A stretch of DNA of 64,000 nt from Aurelia coerulea (Eukaryota; Cnidaria; Scyphozoa; Semaeostomeae; Ulmaridae). Where the stretch lies: the NCBI GenBank assembly GCA_039566865.1, contig CM076962.1:4768743-4832742 (forward strand), given 5' to 3'. The notes under the pieces are model-generated. The model had not been told where the DNA came from. It made no database searches and saw only the letters and a list, made by a program, of their open reading frames with translations. The position numbers were made by a program, and so were the translations under genes. Shown piece by piece: positions 57,401 to 64,000 of the stretch. The first letter of the stretch is position 1, and each line of letters opens with the position of its first letter.

Positions 57401-60400
57401 ATTGATGTACGCCACTCTTCTAAAAAGTAGATTATTGAGCCTGAAGCTTCAGACGTGTTGATTTCAAATCATAGCGACGGAGGCAATGCCCTTTTTGTTT
57501 TTCCTTCAAACTTTGTATGAGCAAGTCAAGTTTAGCTGGCGTGCAGACTCAACTGGTGTACGAACCCAGCATAAAGAGAACTATATCTTCATTTATACAG
57601 TTTTCAATTGCCAATACTATGCAGAACAATATTCACTCACTCACTCATTCTTTCTTTCATTCATATATTTATTTATAGTTGGTGCTTACATAGTTTCAAA
57701 AGAATAAGGCTAATTTACACCAACTATCTACCATAGACCTAAAGTAATACATGGTAGTTCACAATTAAAGGAATTCAGTGTCTATTTACAAATGGCACAA
57801 AAGCAACTGGTTCCATCCCAAGTTTTAATTTCCTTTTTGAAAGCTCCCATTTTATTGTTTCTGATCGCCTTGATAGTTTTTAGAAAGTAATTAACTTCGG
57901 AGGATATTAGTCTTTGTATCTTTATTAGTCTTTGATGATGATTGATGATGATGTAAAAACAGCAACTTTCTGCTCACTATCGGCTGACCCCAAAAAGAAA
58001 ACCTTCTTGAGCTAGATAACGCCTGGCATCCATAAAAACAAATTTTATGAACACAAACAAGGTATCAGTATGTAACTGAAGGACTTAGCTATCTTTTGAG
58101 ATGCTGCTTGGTCAGTTTAAGCAAGAATTACCCTCCGAAAGGCCAGTTTGTAAAGTATGATAATTCCTTGATTTCTTGGACTTTCCCGTTCGTCTCCTGC
58201 TCACTTTGTGGAAGATGTGAAAAGAGCCGAATTCCAAATTGGCTTAAGAGCCCGAAATTGGAATTAGGAGCAGGGGTAAGTCATTTTGTGAACAAAAGAT
58301 TTCCCCAAGCGACTTCAAATCATCTCTAACCTAAGTTTTCAAAAATGTTGACTAGAAAAGTGTGGCGATTAATGAGAACTGTAGTATTCTAAATTTTCAT
58401 TGAATCTGGTTTTTCGGACGGTAATTATAACTTGAAATGACCGCGCAACATCTCAAAAGATAGCCAAGCCTTTTAAATAGATGGTAAATTATAGCATTTG
58501 TCATCAGCTCTCGCACCAGGTATGAACGCCTGAATTTCGTTTAGATTATCCGGTACAGCGGTGAGCAGCGTTATTCCAAACTCCTTTATTCTGTTTTACA
58601 GCTTCTTTCAATTGAAAAGAAATCAATGAAACTGGATGCTAAAAAGAAACAGATAAAGTAAGTAGTCATAGATTCTTCTGAGGGCACCATCTTTGTCATT
58701 CACTGTACAGGGAAGACACATTTGAATTTTGGCAGCTTAGCAGCTATGCTTTTTACTTAAAGAGCCATTGTCACCCAGGGTCCTTTGCAGGAACGCTGCA
58801 ATTTCTAACTGTCTTGAAATTAGATTTGAGCAAAGTGAAAAACGTAAATTCACACTGCAGTAGTTCAGCTGATAGAAAGGTTTTGACTTCAGTTGACTTT
58901 TCCATGGCTCAGTTTTAGCGGGGATGTCAGCGTGGATGGCTCAGAAAAAATTTGGATTGCTCAGTCAGCGGGGATGTCTCAGTGGTAGCATGCTTGACTA
59001 CCAGTTCAGTTCAGTTCAGTTCGGTTCAGTTCGGTTCGGTTCGGTTCGGTTCGGTTCGGTTCGGTTCGGTTCGGTTCGGTTCGGTTCGGTTCAGTTCAGT
59101 TCAGTTCATATATTTTAAAATTCCTCTACATACAATATCTCAATCAAAACACTAATTACATACAATGGCTACAAATTACATAAACATACTTATAACATAC
59201 AATGAATAACAATTACATAAGATGTTGCATGCAGGGGAATTTCTTTAGGAGGAGCTCTCTCAATAGCTAAACTAATCGAGGAGAGAGCACCCCCTTTCAA
59301 AGATGGTCTTGAATCTTATTTAATAATTTATCGAGGGACCAGAGCGATATTTATCACTTTAGGATCAACTTTGATAGTTCTTCATGAATAAAAAGGCTTT
59401 AAGCTTTTGACGAAACTGAAAGCAGATGACGATGTCTTTATATCAACTGGAATGTTGTTCCAAGATTTAGCACCAAAGAAACGCACAGACCTGATACCGT
59501 ATTGCAAGGTATTTTTTCGATTTAAGAAAATGTCATTTTTTGAGGTTTGCCGTGTACCATACTGATGAACATTTGTCACTGATTCAAAAAAATTGTGGAA
59601 GCAATTAGGAAGGATCTTATTCACACAATCATAAACAAAGCAAAGCAATTTTAGCTGAAAAAGATCTTGAAGCTTCAAGATTTTCAAGTCAGAAAAGATA
59701 GGAGTGGAGGGTTCAAATGCAATAGCTTTTACCACTCTTTTTTGCAACAAATATACAGGCTTTATATGAACATCATATGTAATTCCCCATACTACTATAC
59801 CATATTGGAGAAAGGAATAAAATAATGAATTGTATAGACAGATCAAAACATCGATGGGAAGAAAGTGTCTTATCTTGAAAAACATACCACATGTTCTGGC
59901 CAATTTTTTTGAAAGTTCAGATAAATGGTATTTCCAGCTAAGATTTTCATCCAAAAGAATGCCAAGAAATTTTACATACCTAGACTGTTTTACTGGTTGA
60001 TTTCCAATTTTAATATTTACTGTTTCCAATGATGAATGTTGAGGAGATTTAAATATTATGAAATTAGTTTTATCAATGTTTAATGACAACTTATTTACAT
60101 CAAGCCATTCTTTAACCTTTTTTAACTCTTTATTTGCTATTCTTTGCAGCATATCAAGATTTTCAGCTTCAAAGTAGATATTTGTATCATCCGCAAATAA
60201 GTAGAAGGAGAGTAAAGATGATGAATTTGGTAAATCATTAATAAAAATTAAGAAAAGGAGGGGGCCAAGGACAGAACCCTGTGGAACTCCACATGTAACA
60301 TTTAGATGGCTGGAGCTAGACCCATTCACAGAAACATATTGCATTCTACCTGATAAGTAAGATTTAAACCACTCTAAAGCAGGTCCTCGAATTCCATAAT

Positions 60401-63400
60401 TTTCAAGCTTCAGCAAAAGAATGCTATGGTTTACAGTATCAAATGCTTTCTGCAAATCAAGAAAGATTCCGCACTCAAATTTTCTGTTGTCAAGTGAATT
60501 TTTGATAGTTTCAGTCATGCTGACTAAAGCATGATTAATAGAGTGACTTTCACGAAATCCAAACTGAAATGAATATAAGATACTATGCTTTTCTAAGAAG
60601 TCATACAAACGTTTATACATAACTTTTTCAGTGATTTTGCTAAAGACAGACAAGAGAGAAATGGGACGATAATTAGAAGCAGTAACTGAACAACCCTTTT
60701 TAAACAGAGGGATAACTTTTGCAAGTTTCACCTTGTCAGGAAATATGCCAGATTGAAAGGATTCATTTATGATTTGAGAGAGTGGTAAACTAATTAAGGG
60801 ACACAGGTGCTTTAGGAGCTTAACAGGAATGCTGTTGGGACCTAAAGACTTACCAGGCTTTAGCAAATTGATAATATCAGATATCTCTGAGGGAACTGAG
60901 GGGGCAATGAAAAAAGAGTCACAGTTTCTATTATGGACAAAATCCAAGGGAGACTTTCTGGTTCTTGGTATGTTTTTAGTGATATCATGAGAGACATTGA
61001 CAAAAAATTTGTTGAATAGATTAGCAATTACAAGAGGATCAGATGTAAGGGCACCATTAGAATTTTTTAATTTGCTTATGACGTCTACATTAGAAGATTT
61101 CCTAATATTTATGACTGATTTAATCCCTGACCATAACTTTTTCATATTTTTACTATTTGTTTGAAAATAATAATAATAATAATTGGCTTTGCTGTCTTTT
61201 AAAGCAATTGCAATTCGATTCCGGAATTTTTTAAAAAGATCCCTTGTAGCCTGATCATTATTACTCTTGAGTTTTTTAAGCAACCTATCTTTGATACGCA
61301 TCATTTTTTGTATTTTACTGTTGATCCAAGGTTTATTTCTTAACTTCACATCTTTTTTTGTGAGTTTTTTCAGAGGAGCATGAGTCTTCACTAGTTTATC
61401 AAGATTTGAGAGAAATCTGTTAAATTTAGAATTAATACTTAGTTGACCATCATTCAAGTAAGTTAGGTCTAAATTTGCAAAGTCGTTTTGGAATCTTTCA
61501 GCATTAAGTTTAGAGAAATCATGGTAGGAGTATGATAAGTTTTTGTAAGCTATACCTGCATGCTTTACAATAAGAAACTGAGAAAAATGGTCTGTTATTT
61601 GTGTTAGAATATTACCACTTACTGTTTCTTGATCAAAAACATTGGCAAAGATATTATCTATGATGGTAGAAGAATTATCAGACACTCGAGTAGGATGTAC
61701 AACATATGGCAAAAGTTGCTTGGAAAGGAATAAATTGACAAATTCGCCAGTTGCAGTGTGAGAAGGTTGAAATCCCCAAGCAGGAAAATTTGTTTATTTA
61801 AGACAGCAGGATTAGAAAGAACTTCTTGTAAATAGGTGCTCAGGTTATCAGGATTAGAATTTGGATGACGATATAAACAGCAAAACAGAAAGTTCTTCTC
61901 TTTCCCATTTTCAACCTCAACCCATACAGCTTCATAATCTGCACTGTCTTTTCTCAAGTCAGGTCTAAAAATTGGGGGAAGACCTGTCTTTACATAGAGA
62001 CCAACACCACCATTTTGACTATGTGACTAAACTGAGAAAAAACTATAACCAGGAATATCAATATTTGTTTTTATGGAATTTTCAAAAGAATCCTAAGTTT
62101 CAGAAACACCAATAACATCAAACTCAATTCTTAAACTTGCCAGTGTAGAGAAAAGCTCATCGAAATGACAAGAAAGACTCCTAATGTTCATGTGTAGCAG
62201 AGCAAAATCATTTTGAGATTGATCAAGATTTGAAATGTCCTGTAATGTATGATAGGAGGAATTTATGTTGGCAGGTAAATGTTCATCAATATCGTAGTCA
62301 CCAAGGTTAGGCAAGTTCATAAGATCCGAGGTAATTTCAAAAGTTGGTGCTGTGTCAACAAAAGATGGAATATCAATTTCATACAGGCTTAGAAATTCCT
62401 CATTTGCAAGTGTCCCAAAAGGAAATATTGATTCATTTTCAGCTACTGTGCATTTAAGGCAAAACCATGGAGCATCATTGGGTCTGTTGTTAGAAATTGA
62501 TGTGTACTCTGCTAGAGAAATGTCATTGCACTTTATATATCTGAAGGTTGGCAGTTCGAGTCCTCACCCTGCTAAACCTGCTACGTAGAGTGAGGAAGTC
62601 GCCAACTCTATGTAATTCCAGACTAAAGGAATCATGAGGTGTGGTCACATCAAGAGGAATGACCAGGAAACTTCTTCGATAAGCTTAGCTTCTCAGCGTC
62701 CTTATACTGCCTTCGGATGCTAGGTAGAAATGTCAAGAAAAATAACTTTTCTATCAGATCAACTGCTGAATTGTTGATCCATATTTTCTGCTGAGGCCAG
62801 ATTTGATTTTAGAGAGTCTGATATTCCGGCGTGCCTGCAAAGGACCCTGGTTGATAAAGGTTCTTTGACTGTTTCTTTGGGGTGAGTGGCGGAGCGGCTT
62901 ATACAGTTTCCGTTAGGTGACTGAAGTTAAGCTCGGTTGAGTGAGGTCAAACTCCGGATGGGTGACCTTGGAGGCTTGACCTCGCAACTCAACTCGCCGT
63001 TCTTCGGAAGGGACGCTAAACTAGGGGTCCCATGCCTGGATGCGGCGTGCATAGTGGGCTTAAATTAGCTTTAAGTAGCTAGAAATACTTCCTGCCCACT
63101 CAAAATAAATTACTGAAAAAGAAAAAAGAAAAATGTGTACACACGGATGAGTTGCTGTCAGCGTATTTTCCCGCACTTCTCTACTGAAATTCATTGGCCT
63201 CGTAACCAAGACGAAGCTATTAGCACTGCAAGAAGCTGTTGTAGACCTTTCGTGAACTCTGCCTAGTATCCATGGCGGACAATCAGATACTCAACTGCTT
63301 TCAATCTCTAGTTACAAAAGTCATTAAAATTTTGGTAATAGAGACTGAGCAACACGGAAAGTCTTGCAGAAAGTCTTACTTTAGATGGTTTCATCGATTT

Positions 63401-63601
63401 TTCAAGTGCATGCGATTAACCTCATGAGGTTGATGATCTTCATCATTCTTTATCATTAAAAATAGAGTTTCATATCCTATGATCGCTCATGAACGGTTTT
63501 CTTTTTTGTCAACAGGGCTTTAGCCGATGCTGAACTACAAACAAACATAAAGGACAGTGAGATATTCACACTGCCAAGCGGACAAGAGATCGAAAAGGAA
63601 G
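42322..63601 (+). CDS. NOP2: NOP2 (nucleolar p120), N-terminal eleven exons; rRNA m5C methyltransferase
   Basis: Eleven short exons join in phase to give about 252 residues from ATG at 42322: 42322-42418, 44285-44330, 44971-45056, 48443-48486, 49832-49869, 50640-50716, 52559-52610, 53424-53523, 57258-57332, 58602-58657 and 63516-63601. The product starts MGRKSWADLKKKGPGKKAKK, matching the MGRK...GPG(R/K)KA(R/K)K start of NOP2. It runs through Lys-rich and Asp/Glu-rich tracts, then LLSIEKKSMKLDAKKK and EIFTLPSGQEIEKE, which parallel the LLPIER and FVLPPAGE region of the human protein. NOP2 is a nucleolar factor of large-subunit assembly that methylates 28S rRNA. The catalytic SAM-dependent domain lies beyond the window. 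The last intron seen begins ATATCCTTT, a U12-type site, as in the human gene. Confidence 0.9.
42798..43172 (+). mobile_element. tRNA-derived SINE, copy 4, split by a hAT-like MITE
   Basis: The A-box-like TGGCGCAGTGGTGTAATCC lies at about 42806 and the B-box GGTTCGATCCC at 43042. The body GACAAGGGGTCGCGGACTCG and the end GCGCTTGGCGCTAAAAATCG are followed by CTTCACCTTCA. Removing the insert at 42840-43014 plus one duplication copy restores a continuous SINE. It lies in NOP2 intron 1. Confidence 0.88.
42840..43014. mobile_element. hAT-like G-run MITE family H, copy 2
   Basis: The ends CATAGGCGTAGGAG and CCCCTACGCCCATG are inverted, with the exact 8-bp repeat CTGCAGCC on both sides (42832 and 43015). 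The interior is about 90 percent like the reverse of 28732-28907. Confidence 0.92.
43485..44184. mobile_element. 700-bp hairpin MITE family M (NOP2 intron 1)
   Basis: The ends GGTTTATGATAATTTAC and GTAAATTATCATAAACC are perfect inverted repeats, and inner blocks such as AAAAACTTCACAAATTATCA and its partner near 44050 also pair. It ends 100 bp before NOP2 exon 2. Confidence 0.85.
44285..44330 (+). CDS. NOP2: NOP2 exon 2
   Basis: The acceptor is TTATTACAG and the donor is AAAAG/GTTAGA. The 46-nt exon, phase 1 to 2, encodes DSDKKLGNKKKALKR. Confidence 0.78.
44695..44935. repeat. 45-bp minisatellite in NOP2 intron 2
   Basis: Units beginning ATATTCCGGGCAATAAG start at 44771, 44816 and 44861. Each also has ATATTTGGCACAATAG, and degenerate half-units lie on both sides. 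The unit is a multiple of three, so both strands show repetitive open frames, but the tract is intronic. Confidence 0.92.
44971..45056 (+). CDS. NOP2: NOP2 exon 3
   Basis: The acceptor is TTTTTAAG and the donor is GCTG/GTAAGT. It encodes LNQVDKKSKKDVPSKNKEKK and continues Lys-rich. It completes the split Arg codon of exon 2 and leaves phase 1. Confidence 0.8.
45057..46694. other. NOP2 intron 3, no feature recognised in first half
   Basis: A CCAGGCCTGG motif occurs at both about 45152 and 46163, with CGCCCGCC-rich sequence inside, suggesting an old insertion. I could not confirm its ends. Nothing else is supported. Confidence 0.35.
46695..47300 (-). mobile_element. Degraded LINE RT fragment
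   Basis: On the minus strand MDLSKAFDSIPHNLIIAKF (47298-47074) and then QRAVSGPILFNLYMNDL with YADDNTLAFF (47018-46695) are RT blocks in two frames. This is a different LINE lineage from the other copies (SKAFDSIPH instead of KKAFDTVDH). Confidence 0.85.
47449..48299. mobile_element. 850-bp hairpin MITE family P (NOP2 intron 3)
   Basis: AAGATAAACTATCCGCA near the left end pairs with ATGTGGATAGTTTATTTT at the right. Inner blocks such as AACGTCGATCAAATTTT pair with AAAATTTGATCGACGTTTTT. It ends 144 bp before NOP2 exon 4. Confidence 0.8.
48443..48486 (+). CDS. NOP2: NOP2 exon 4, tandem NAGNAG acceptor
   Basis: The acceptor region reads TTTCAGCAG, so either AG keeps the frame and differs by one Ala. 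It encodes DVVDFSGGSSKVKK and ends at donor AAG/GTAAAC in phase 0. Confidence 0.75.
48620..49530 (+). mobile_element. LINE 3' fragment related to the copy at 696
   Basis: LKIRNNELEVVQKAKYLGEQ, then VSRGIGFLKHAKLFL and GIVEPHFRYCCSV match the post-RT region of the first LINE. In-frame stops follow. The 3' end again has GGGCCCC...GGGCTACC and an A-rich AATGAATAAAAAATAG tail. The G-rich run at 48583-48597 precedes it. Confidence 0.88.
49531..50335. other. NOP2 intronic sequence (around exon 5), no repeat recognised
   Basis: Apart from exon 5 I see no element with ends and no RNA gene. Confidence 0.35.
49832..49869 (+). CDS. NOP2: NOP2 exon 5
   Basis: The acceptor is ACTCATAG and the donor is GAA/GTAAGA. 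The 38-nt exon encodes KPKGKDKKKKDK, phase 0 to 2. Confidence 0.78.
50336..50562 (+). mobile_element. LINE 3'-end fragment with conserved hairpin and pentamer tail
   Basis: GGGGGGCTCTCTCCTCGATT ... CTATTGAGAGAGCTCCTCC forms a hairpin almost identical to the 3' end of the LINE at 59249 (reversed). It is followed by the same AAAATATATGAACTGAACTG tail. Confidence 0.85.
50640..50716 (+). CDS. NOP2: NOP2 exon 6, acidic tract
   Basis: The acceptor is TTCCTATAG and the donor is ACAG/GTAAGC. It encodes LEKRMELFDSDSDDGDDDDG and then GVGAT, the first Asp-rich tract. It runs from phase 2 to 1. Confidence 0.85.
51066..51212. repeat. (ATATA/AATAT)n microsatellite
   Basis: A long run of ATAATATAT-type units. 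Confidence 0.95.
52061..52380. mobile_element. G/C-run element with 32-nt lattice, second family (8-bp target duplication)
   Basis: The ends CCAGGGGGGTAACTTAAGTT and AACTTAAGTTACCCCCCC...GAGG are inverted, flanked by the exact repeat GATCGGCC (52053 and 52381). ACCCATAAATCCGGA-like motifs start at 52122, 52154, 52186, 52217, 52246, 52286 and 52319, with steps of 32, 32, 31, 29, 40 and 33. The sequence is unrelated to the family at 21276 but has the same layout. Confidence 0.88.
52559..52610 (+). CDS. NOP2: NOP2 exon 7
   Basis: The acceptor is CTGTTGCAG and the donor is CAAA/GTGAGT. The 52-nt exon encodes KEKGKEAKASSAKKKP, phase 1 to 2. Confidence 0.8.
52985..53100. repeat. Short tandem repeat in NOP2 intron 7
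   Basis: CTGCCTTGAGGAGTACCAGC occurs twice (about 52989 and 53035), with a third partial copy at about 53079. Confidence 0.85.
53424..53523 (+). CDS. NOP2: NOP2 exon 8, acidic
   Basis: The acceptor is TATTTTCAG and the donor is ATG/GTAACA. It encodes PFSDENKSWLKLAEEDE followed by Glu/Asp-rich sequence ending GESDDDM, phase 2 to 0. Confidence 0.87.
53612..54651. repeat. 1.04-kb tandem duplication, unit 1 (empty-site copy)
   Basis: GCTTCGAGCAAGGCACTCG to CATGCATTTAAATG is repeated from 54652. This unit lacks the two insertions in unit 2, so it shows their pre-insertion sites (near 54073 and 54231). It lies in NOP2 intron 8. Confidence 0.92.
55112..55634. mobile_element. MITE with 9-bp target duplication (Mutator-like?)
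   Basis: The ends GCATAGGTTCCAAATCTTTAA and TTTAAAGATTTGGAACCTATGC are inverted, flanked by the exact 9-bp repeat ATCAAATGC (55103 and 55635). A 9-bp duplication suggests a Mutator-type transposase. Inner GACTTTCCAGAAATTTTGAA-type blocks also pair. Confidence 0.88.
55803..56288. mobile_element. hAT-like MITE with 8-bp target duplication
   Basis: The ends CAGGGGTGGAA and TTCCACCCCTG are inverted and fit the hAT consensus CAGGGGTG. They are flanked by the exact 8-bp repeat CCAAAATC (55795 and 56289), which is single in unit 1 of the duplication. Confidence 0.93.
56726..57195. mobile_element. Mariner-like MITE family A, copy 3
   Basis: The ends CTGGATGAGAAAATACAGT and ACTCACCCGTCCGG are inverted, with TA at 56724 and 57196. 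The inner CCCCGTTTGAAAGGCCACT matches copy 1. It ends 62 bp upstream of NOP2 exon 9. Confidence 0.88.
57258..57332 (+). CDS. NOP2: NOP2 exon 9, acidic
   Basis: The 25-codon exon is phase 0 to 0, with acceptor GTTTTTCAG and donor GAG/GTAATT. It encodes PADEFSDDEDEAGDSEEEAG. A mariner-like MITE ends only 62 bp upstream of the acceptor. Confidence 0.87.
57333..58083. other. NOP2 intron 9, no feature recognised
   Basis: Short TCAC and TTCATT runs near 57630-57665 and GATGATGATTGATGATGATG near 57935-57955. No element ends or exons are supported. Confidence 0.35.
58084..58468. mobile_element. Inverted-repeat MITE family Q (NOP2 intron 9)
   Basis: CTTAGCTATCTTTTGAGATG at the left pairs with CATCTCAAAAGATAGCCAAG at the right, followed inward by AATTACCCTCCGAAA against TTCGGACGGTAATTAT. 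The target duplication is not clear. Confidence 0.8.
58602..58657 (+). CDS. NOP2: NOP2 exon 10
   Basis: The acceptor is GTTTTACAG and the donor is ATAAA/GTAAGT. It encodes LLSIEKKSMKLDAKKKQI, equivalent to the LLPIERAARK region of human NOP2. Confidence 0.87.
58960..58992 (+). mobile_element. 5' half of a tRNA-like SINE head, interrupted by the LINE
   Basis: AGCGGGGATGTCTCAGTGGT and AGCATGCTTGACTACCA look like an acceptor stem, D-arm (A box) and start of the anticodon arm. The complementary 3' half appears at about 62544-62575 on the other side of the LINE. Confidence 0.6.
58993..59106. repeat. (GGTTC)n pentanucleotide array, LINE tail
   Basis: About 22 units of TTCAG or TTCGG in a row. On the minus strand this is a GAACT/GAACC tail at the 3' end of the adjoining LINE. 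Another copy of this LINE end (50562) has two GAACT units, so the array probably grew from the retrotransposon tail. Confidence 0.92.
59107..62540 (-). mobile_element. Long LINE with intact RT, degraded endonuclease, PHD-like N-terminus
   Basis: The minus-strand frame 61712-59382 (776 codons) contains the end of the endonuclease (IIDNIFAN, TDH), RT blocks NYRPISLLSVFSKITEKVMY, IFLDLQKAFDTVNH, TCGVPQGSVLGPLLFLIFIND, the catalytic LFADDTNIYF, and the C-terminal FFGAKSWNNIP. Upstream, endonuclease pieces (LHMNIRSL, GVSET, CLYRHPNS, LLGDFN) are split by TAG stops at 62095-62093 and 62029-62027 and a frameshift near 61745. Further upstream, APWFCLKC after KCNDIS resembles the end of a PHD finger, cut at about 62540. 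The 3' UTR hairpin is at 59249-59292. The endonuclease breaks make the copy dead, although the RT frame is open. Confidence 0.92.
59249..59292 (-). promoter_or_regulatory. LINE 3' UTR hairpin
   Basis: GGAGCTCTCTCAATAG and GAGGAGAGAGCACCCCC pair around CTAAACTAATC. The same structure occurs at 9489 and 50336, the only strongly kept part of those fragments. This suggests it is the RNA signal recognised by the LINE reverse transcriptase (inference from other LINE 3' hairpins). Confidence 0.7.
62541..62720 (+). mobile_element. 3' half of tRNA-like SINE
   Basis: GAAGGTTGGCAGTTCGAGTC followed by CTCACCCTGC gives a T-arm and B box with an acceptor strand complementary to the half at 58960. The following 140 bp may be SINE body, but I have no second copy to confirm its end. 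Confidence 0.55.
62880..63120 (+). mobile_element. 5S rRNA-derived SINE (SINE3-like)
   Basis: GAAGTTAAGC at 62923 and GGATGGGTGACC at 62956 match 5S rRNA box A and box C, with exactly the 33-nt offset found in 5S rRNA. The sequence before and after is not 5S, ruling out a true gene. A body with TTCTTCGGAAGGGACGCTAA and an AAAAAGAAAAAAG tail near 63115 follow. Confidence 0.75.
63516..63601 (+). CDS. NOP2: NOP2 exon 11, ending at AT-AC type donor
   Basis: The acceptor is GTCAACAG. It encodes ALADAELQTNIKD, then EIFTLPSGQEIEKE. There is no GT donor at the point where family similarity ends. The sequence there is G/ATATCCTTTC, a canonical U12-type 5' splice site, and the phase-1 exon end fits. 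Reading through gives 61 residues of unrelated sequence before a stop. Confidence 0.85.
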
Positions 63602-63611
63602 ATATCCTTTC
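63602..63611 (+). promoter_or_regulatory. U12-type AT-AC 5' splice site in NOP2
   Basis: ATATCCTTTC directly follows the end of recognisable NOP2 coding sequence and matches the minor-spliceosome 5' consensus (A/G)TATCCTTT in all nine positions. Human NOP2/p120 intron F is a classic AT-AC intron. The branch site and AC acceptor are not seen here and probably lie beyond the window. Confidence 0.8.
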
Positions 63612-64000
63612 AAAGAGCGAGAGCGTTATATTTCTACTCTTTAGTACCGAATGTCCTAGAATTCATCACAAGTTTGCAAAGCTCTGTTCAGCATTGCATC
63701 TCGGTATCGCATGGTGGTTTCAAATTCGAAATCGAGTTCGATTCAAATTTAGAAACTCCCATGCGATCCCGACATGCAACGTGAACAGCGCCTTTGCATT
63801 CGTCTGCGGAATTGTGTGATGTTTTTTTTATATCACCATAAGATATCTAAACAAAAAACATATCTACATTACTGTGTACCATTCGCAACGGGAGATAACT
63901 CAGGGTTATCTTGCTCCCATTTCGAATGGTACTTGCAATTCAACAATAATATTTATTACCTACAAACACTACGACAAAAGACAGCGATGCTACAGCAAGC
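63602..64000. other. Start of NOP2 AT-AC intron, with a hairpin near the window end
   Basis: GTACCATTCG...GGGAGATAAC at 63876 faces GTTATCTTGCTCCCA...CGAATGGTAC ending 63932, a 57-bp imperfect hairpin. No exon resembling the next part of NOP2 is visible. Confidence 0.6.

Noticed and set aside
58924..59155. Open frames encoding FGSVRFGSVRF-like peptides resembling neuropeptide repeats
   Set aside because: They are just the GGTTC microsatellite tail of the LINE read in different frames.
62923..62967. A functional 5S rRNA gene
   Set aside because: Only the internal control boxes match. Flanking helices and the 3' end of 5S rRNA are missing, and a SINE-like body follows.
63602..63784. NOP2 exon 11 continuing through 63784
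   Set aside because: The read-through sequence (SKSESVIFLLFSTECPR and on) has no resemblance to NOP2, while a perfect U12 5' site lies at the break in similarity.

Overview
This is a eukaryotic, almost certainly metazoan, AT-rich window. Genes are split by GT-AG introns (plus one probable AT-AC intron), and most of the rest is transposon debris. Kazrin, a CYP gene, NOP2, CR1/L2-like LINEs, tRNA- and 5S-derived SINEs and very many hairpin MITEs together suggest an invertebrate such as a cnidarian. That placement is inference, because no marker is species-diagnostic.

Four host genes can be rebuilt with phase-consistent splice junctions. (1) 3710-10727, + strand: the 3' half of a kazrin-like gene, with six exons encoding the last two SAM domains and a basic tail. 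(2) 19792-33084, - strand: a complete six-exon cytochrome P450 of 502 aa, spread over 13.3 kb. (3) 38690-41099, - strand: a three-exon gene for an unrecognised 292-aa protein. (4) 42322 to beyond the right end, + strand: the first eleven exons of NOP2 (nucleolar p120, 28S rRNA m5C methyltransferase). Genes 3 and 4 are divergent with 1.2 kb between their start codons. Kazrin and the P450 are convergent, with about 9 kb of repeats between them.

Mobile DNA fills introns and intergenic space. There are LINE copies or fragments at about 696-2700, 7540-8960, 19235-19375, 22850-24336, 46695-47300, 48620-49530 and 59000-62540. tRNA-derived SINEs lie at 16325, 22690, 33972 and 42798, and a 5S rRNA-derived SINE lies near 62880. 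Many non-autonomous DNA transposons can be delimited by terminal inverted repeats and target duplications: mariner-like (TA), hAT-like (8 bp), piggyBac-like (TTAA) and one with a 9-bp duplication.

The most notable observations are: an ATATCCTTT U12-type 5' splice site at 63602 in NOP2, the gene that carries the textbook AT-AC intron in human; two unrelated families of about 300-390 bp elements with G/C-homopolymer ends, 8-bp target duplications and an internal motif repeated on a lattice of about 32 nt; a 1.68-kb almost wholly self-complementary element nested in other MITEs; two piggyBac-like elements abutting at one shared TTAA; and a tandem duplication whose older unit preserves the empty sites of two later insertions.
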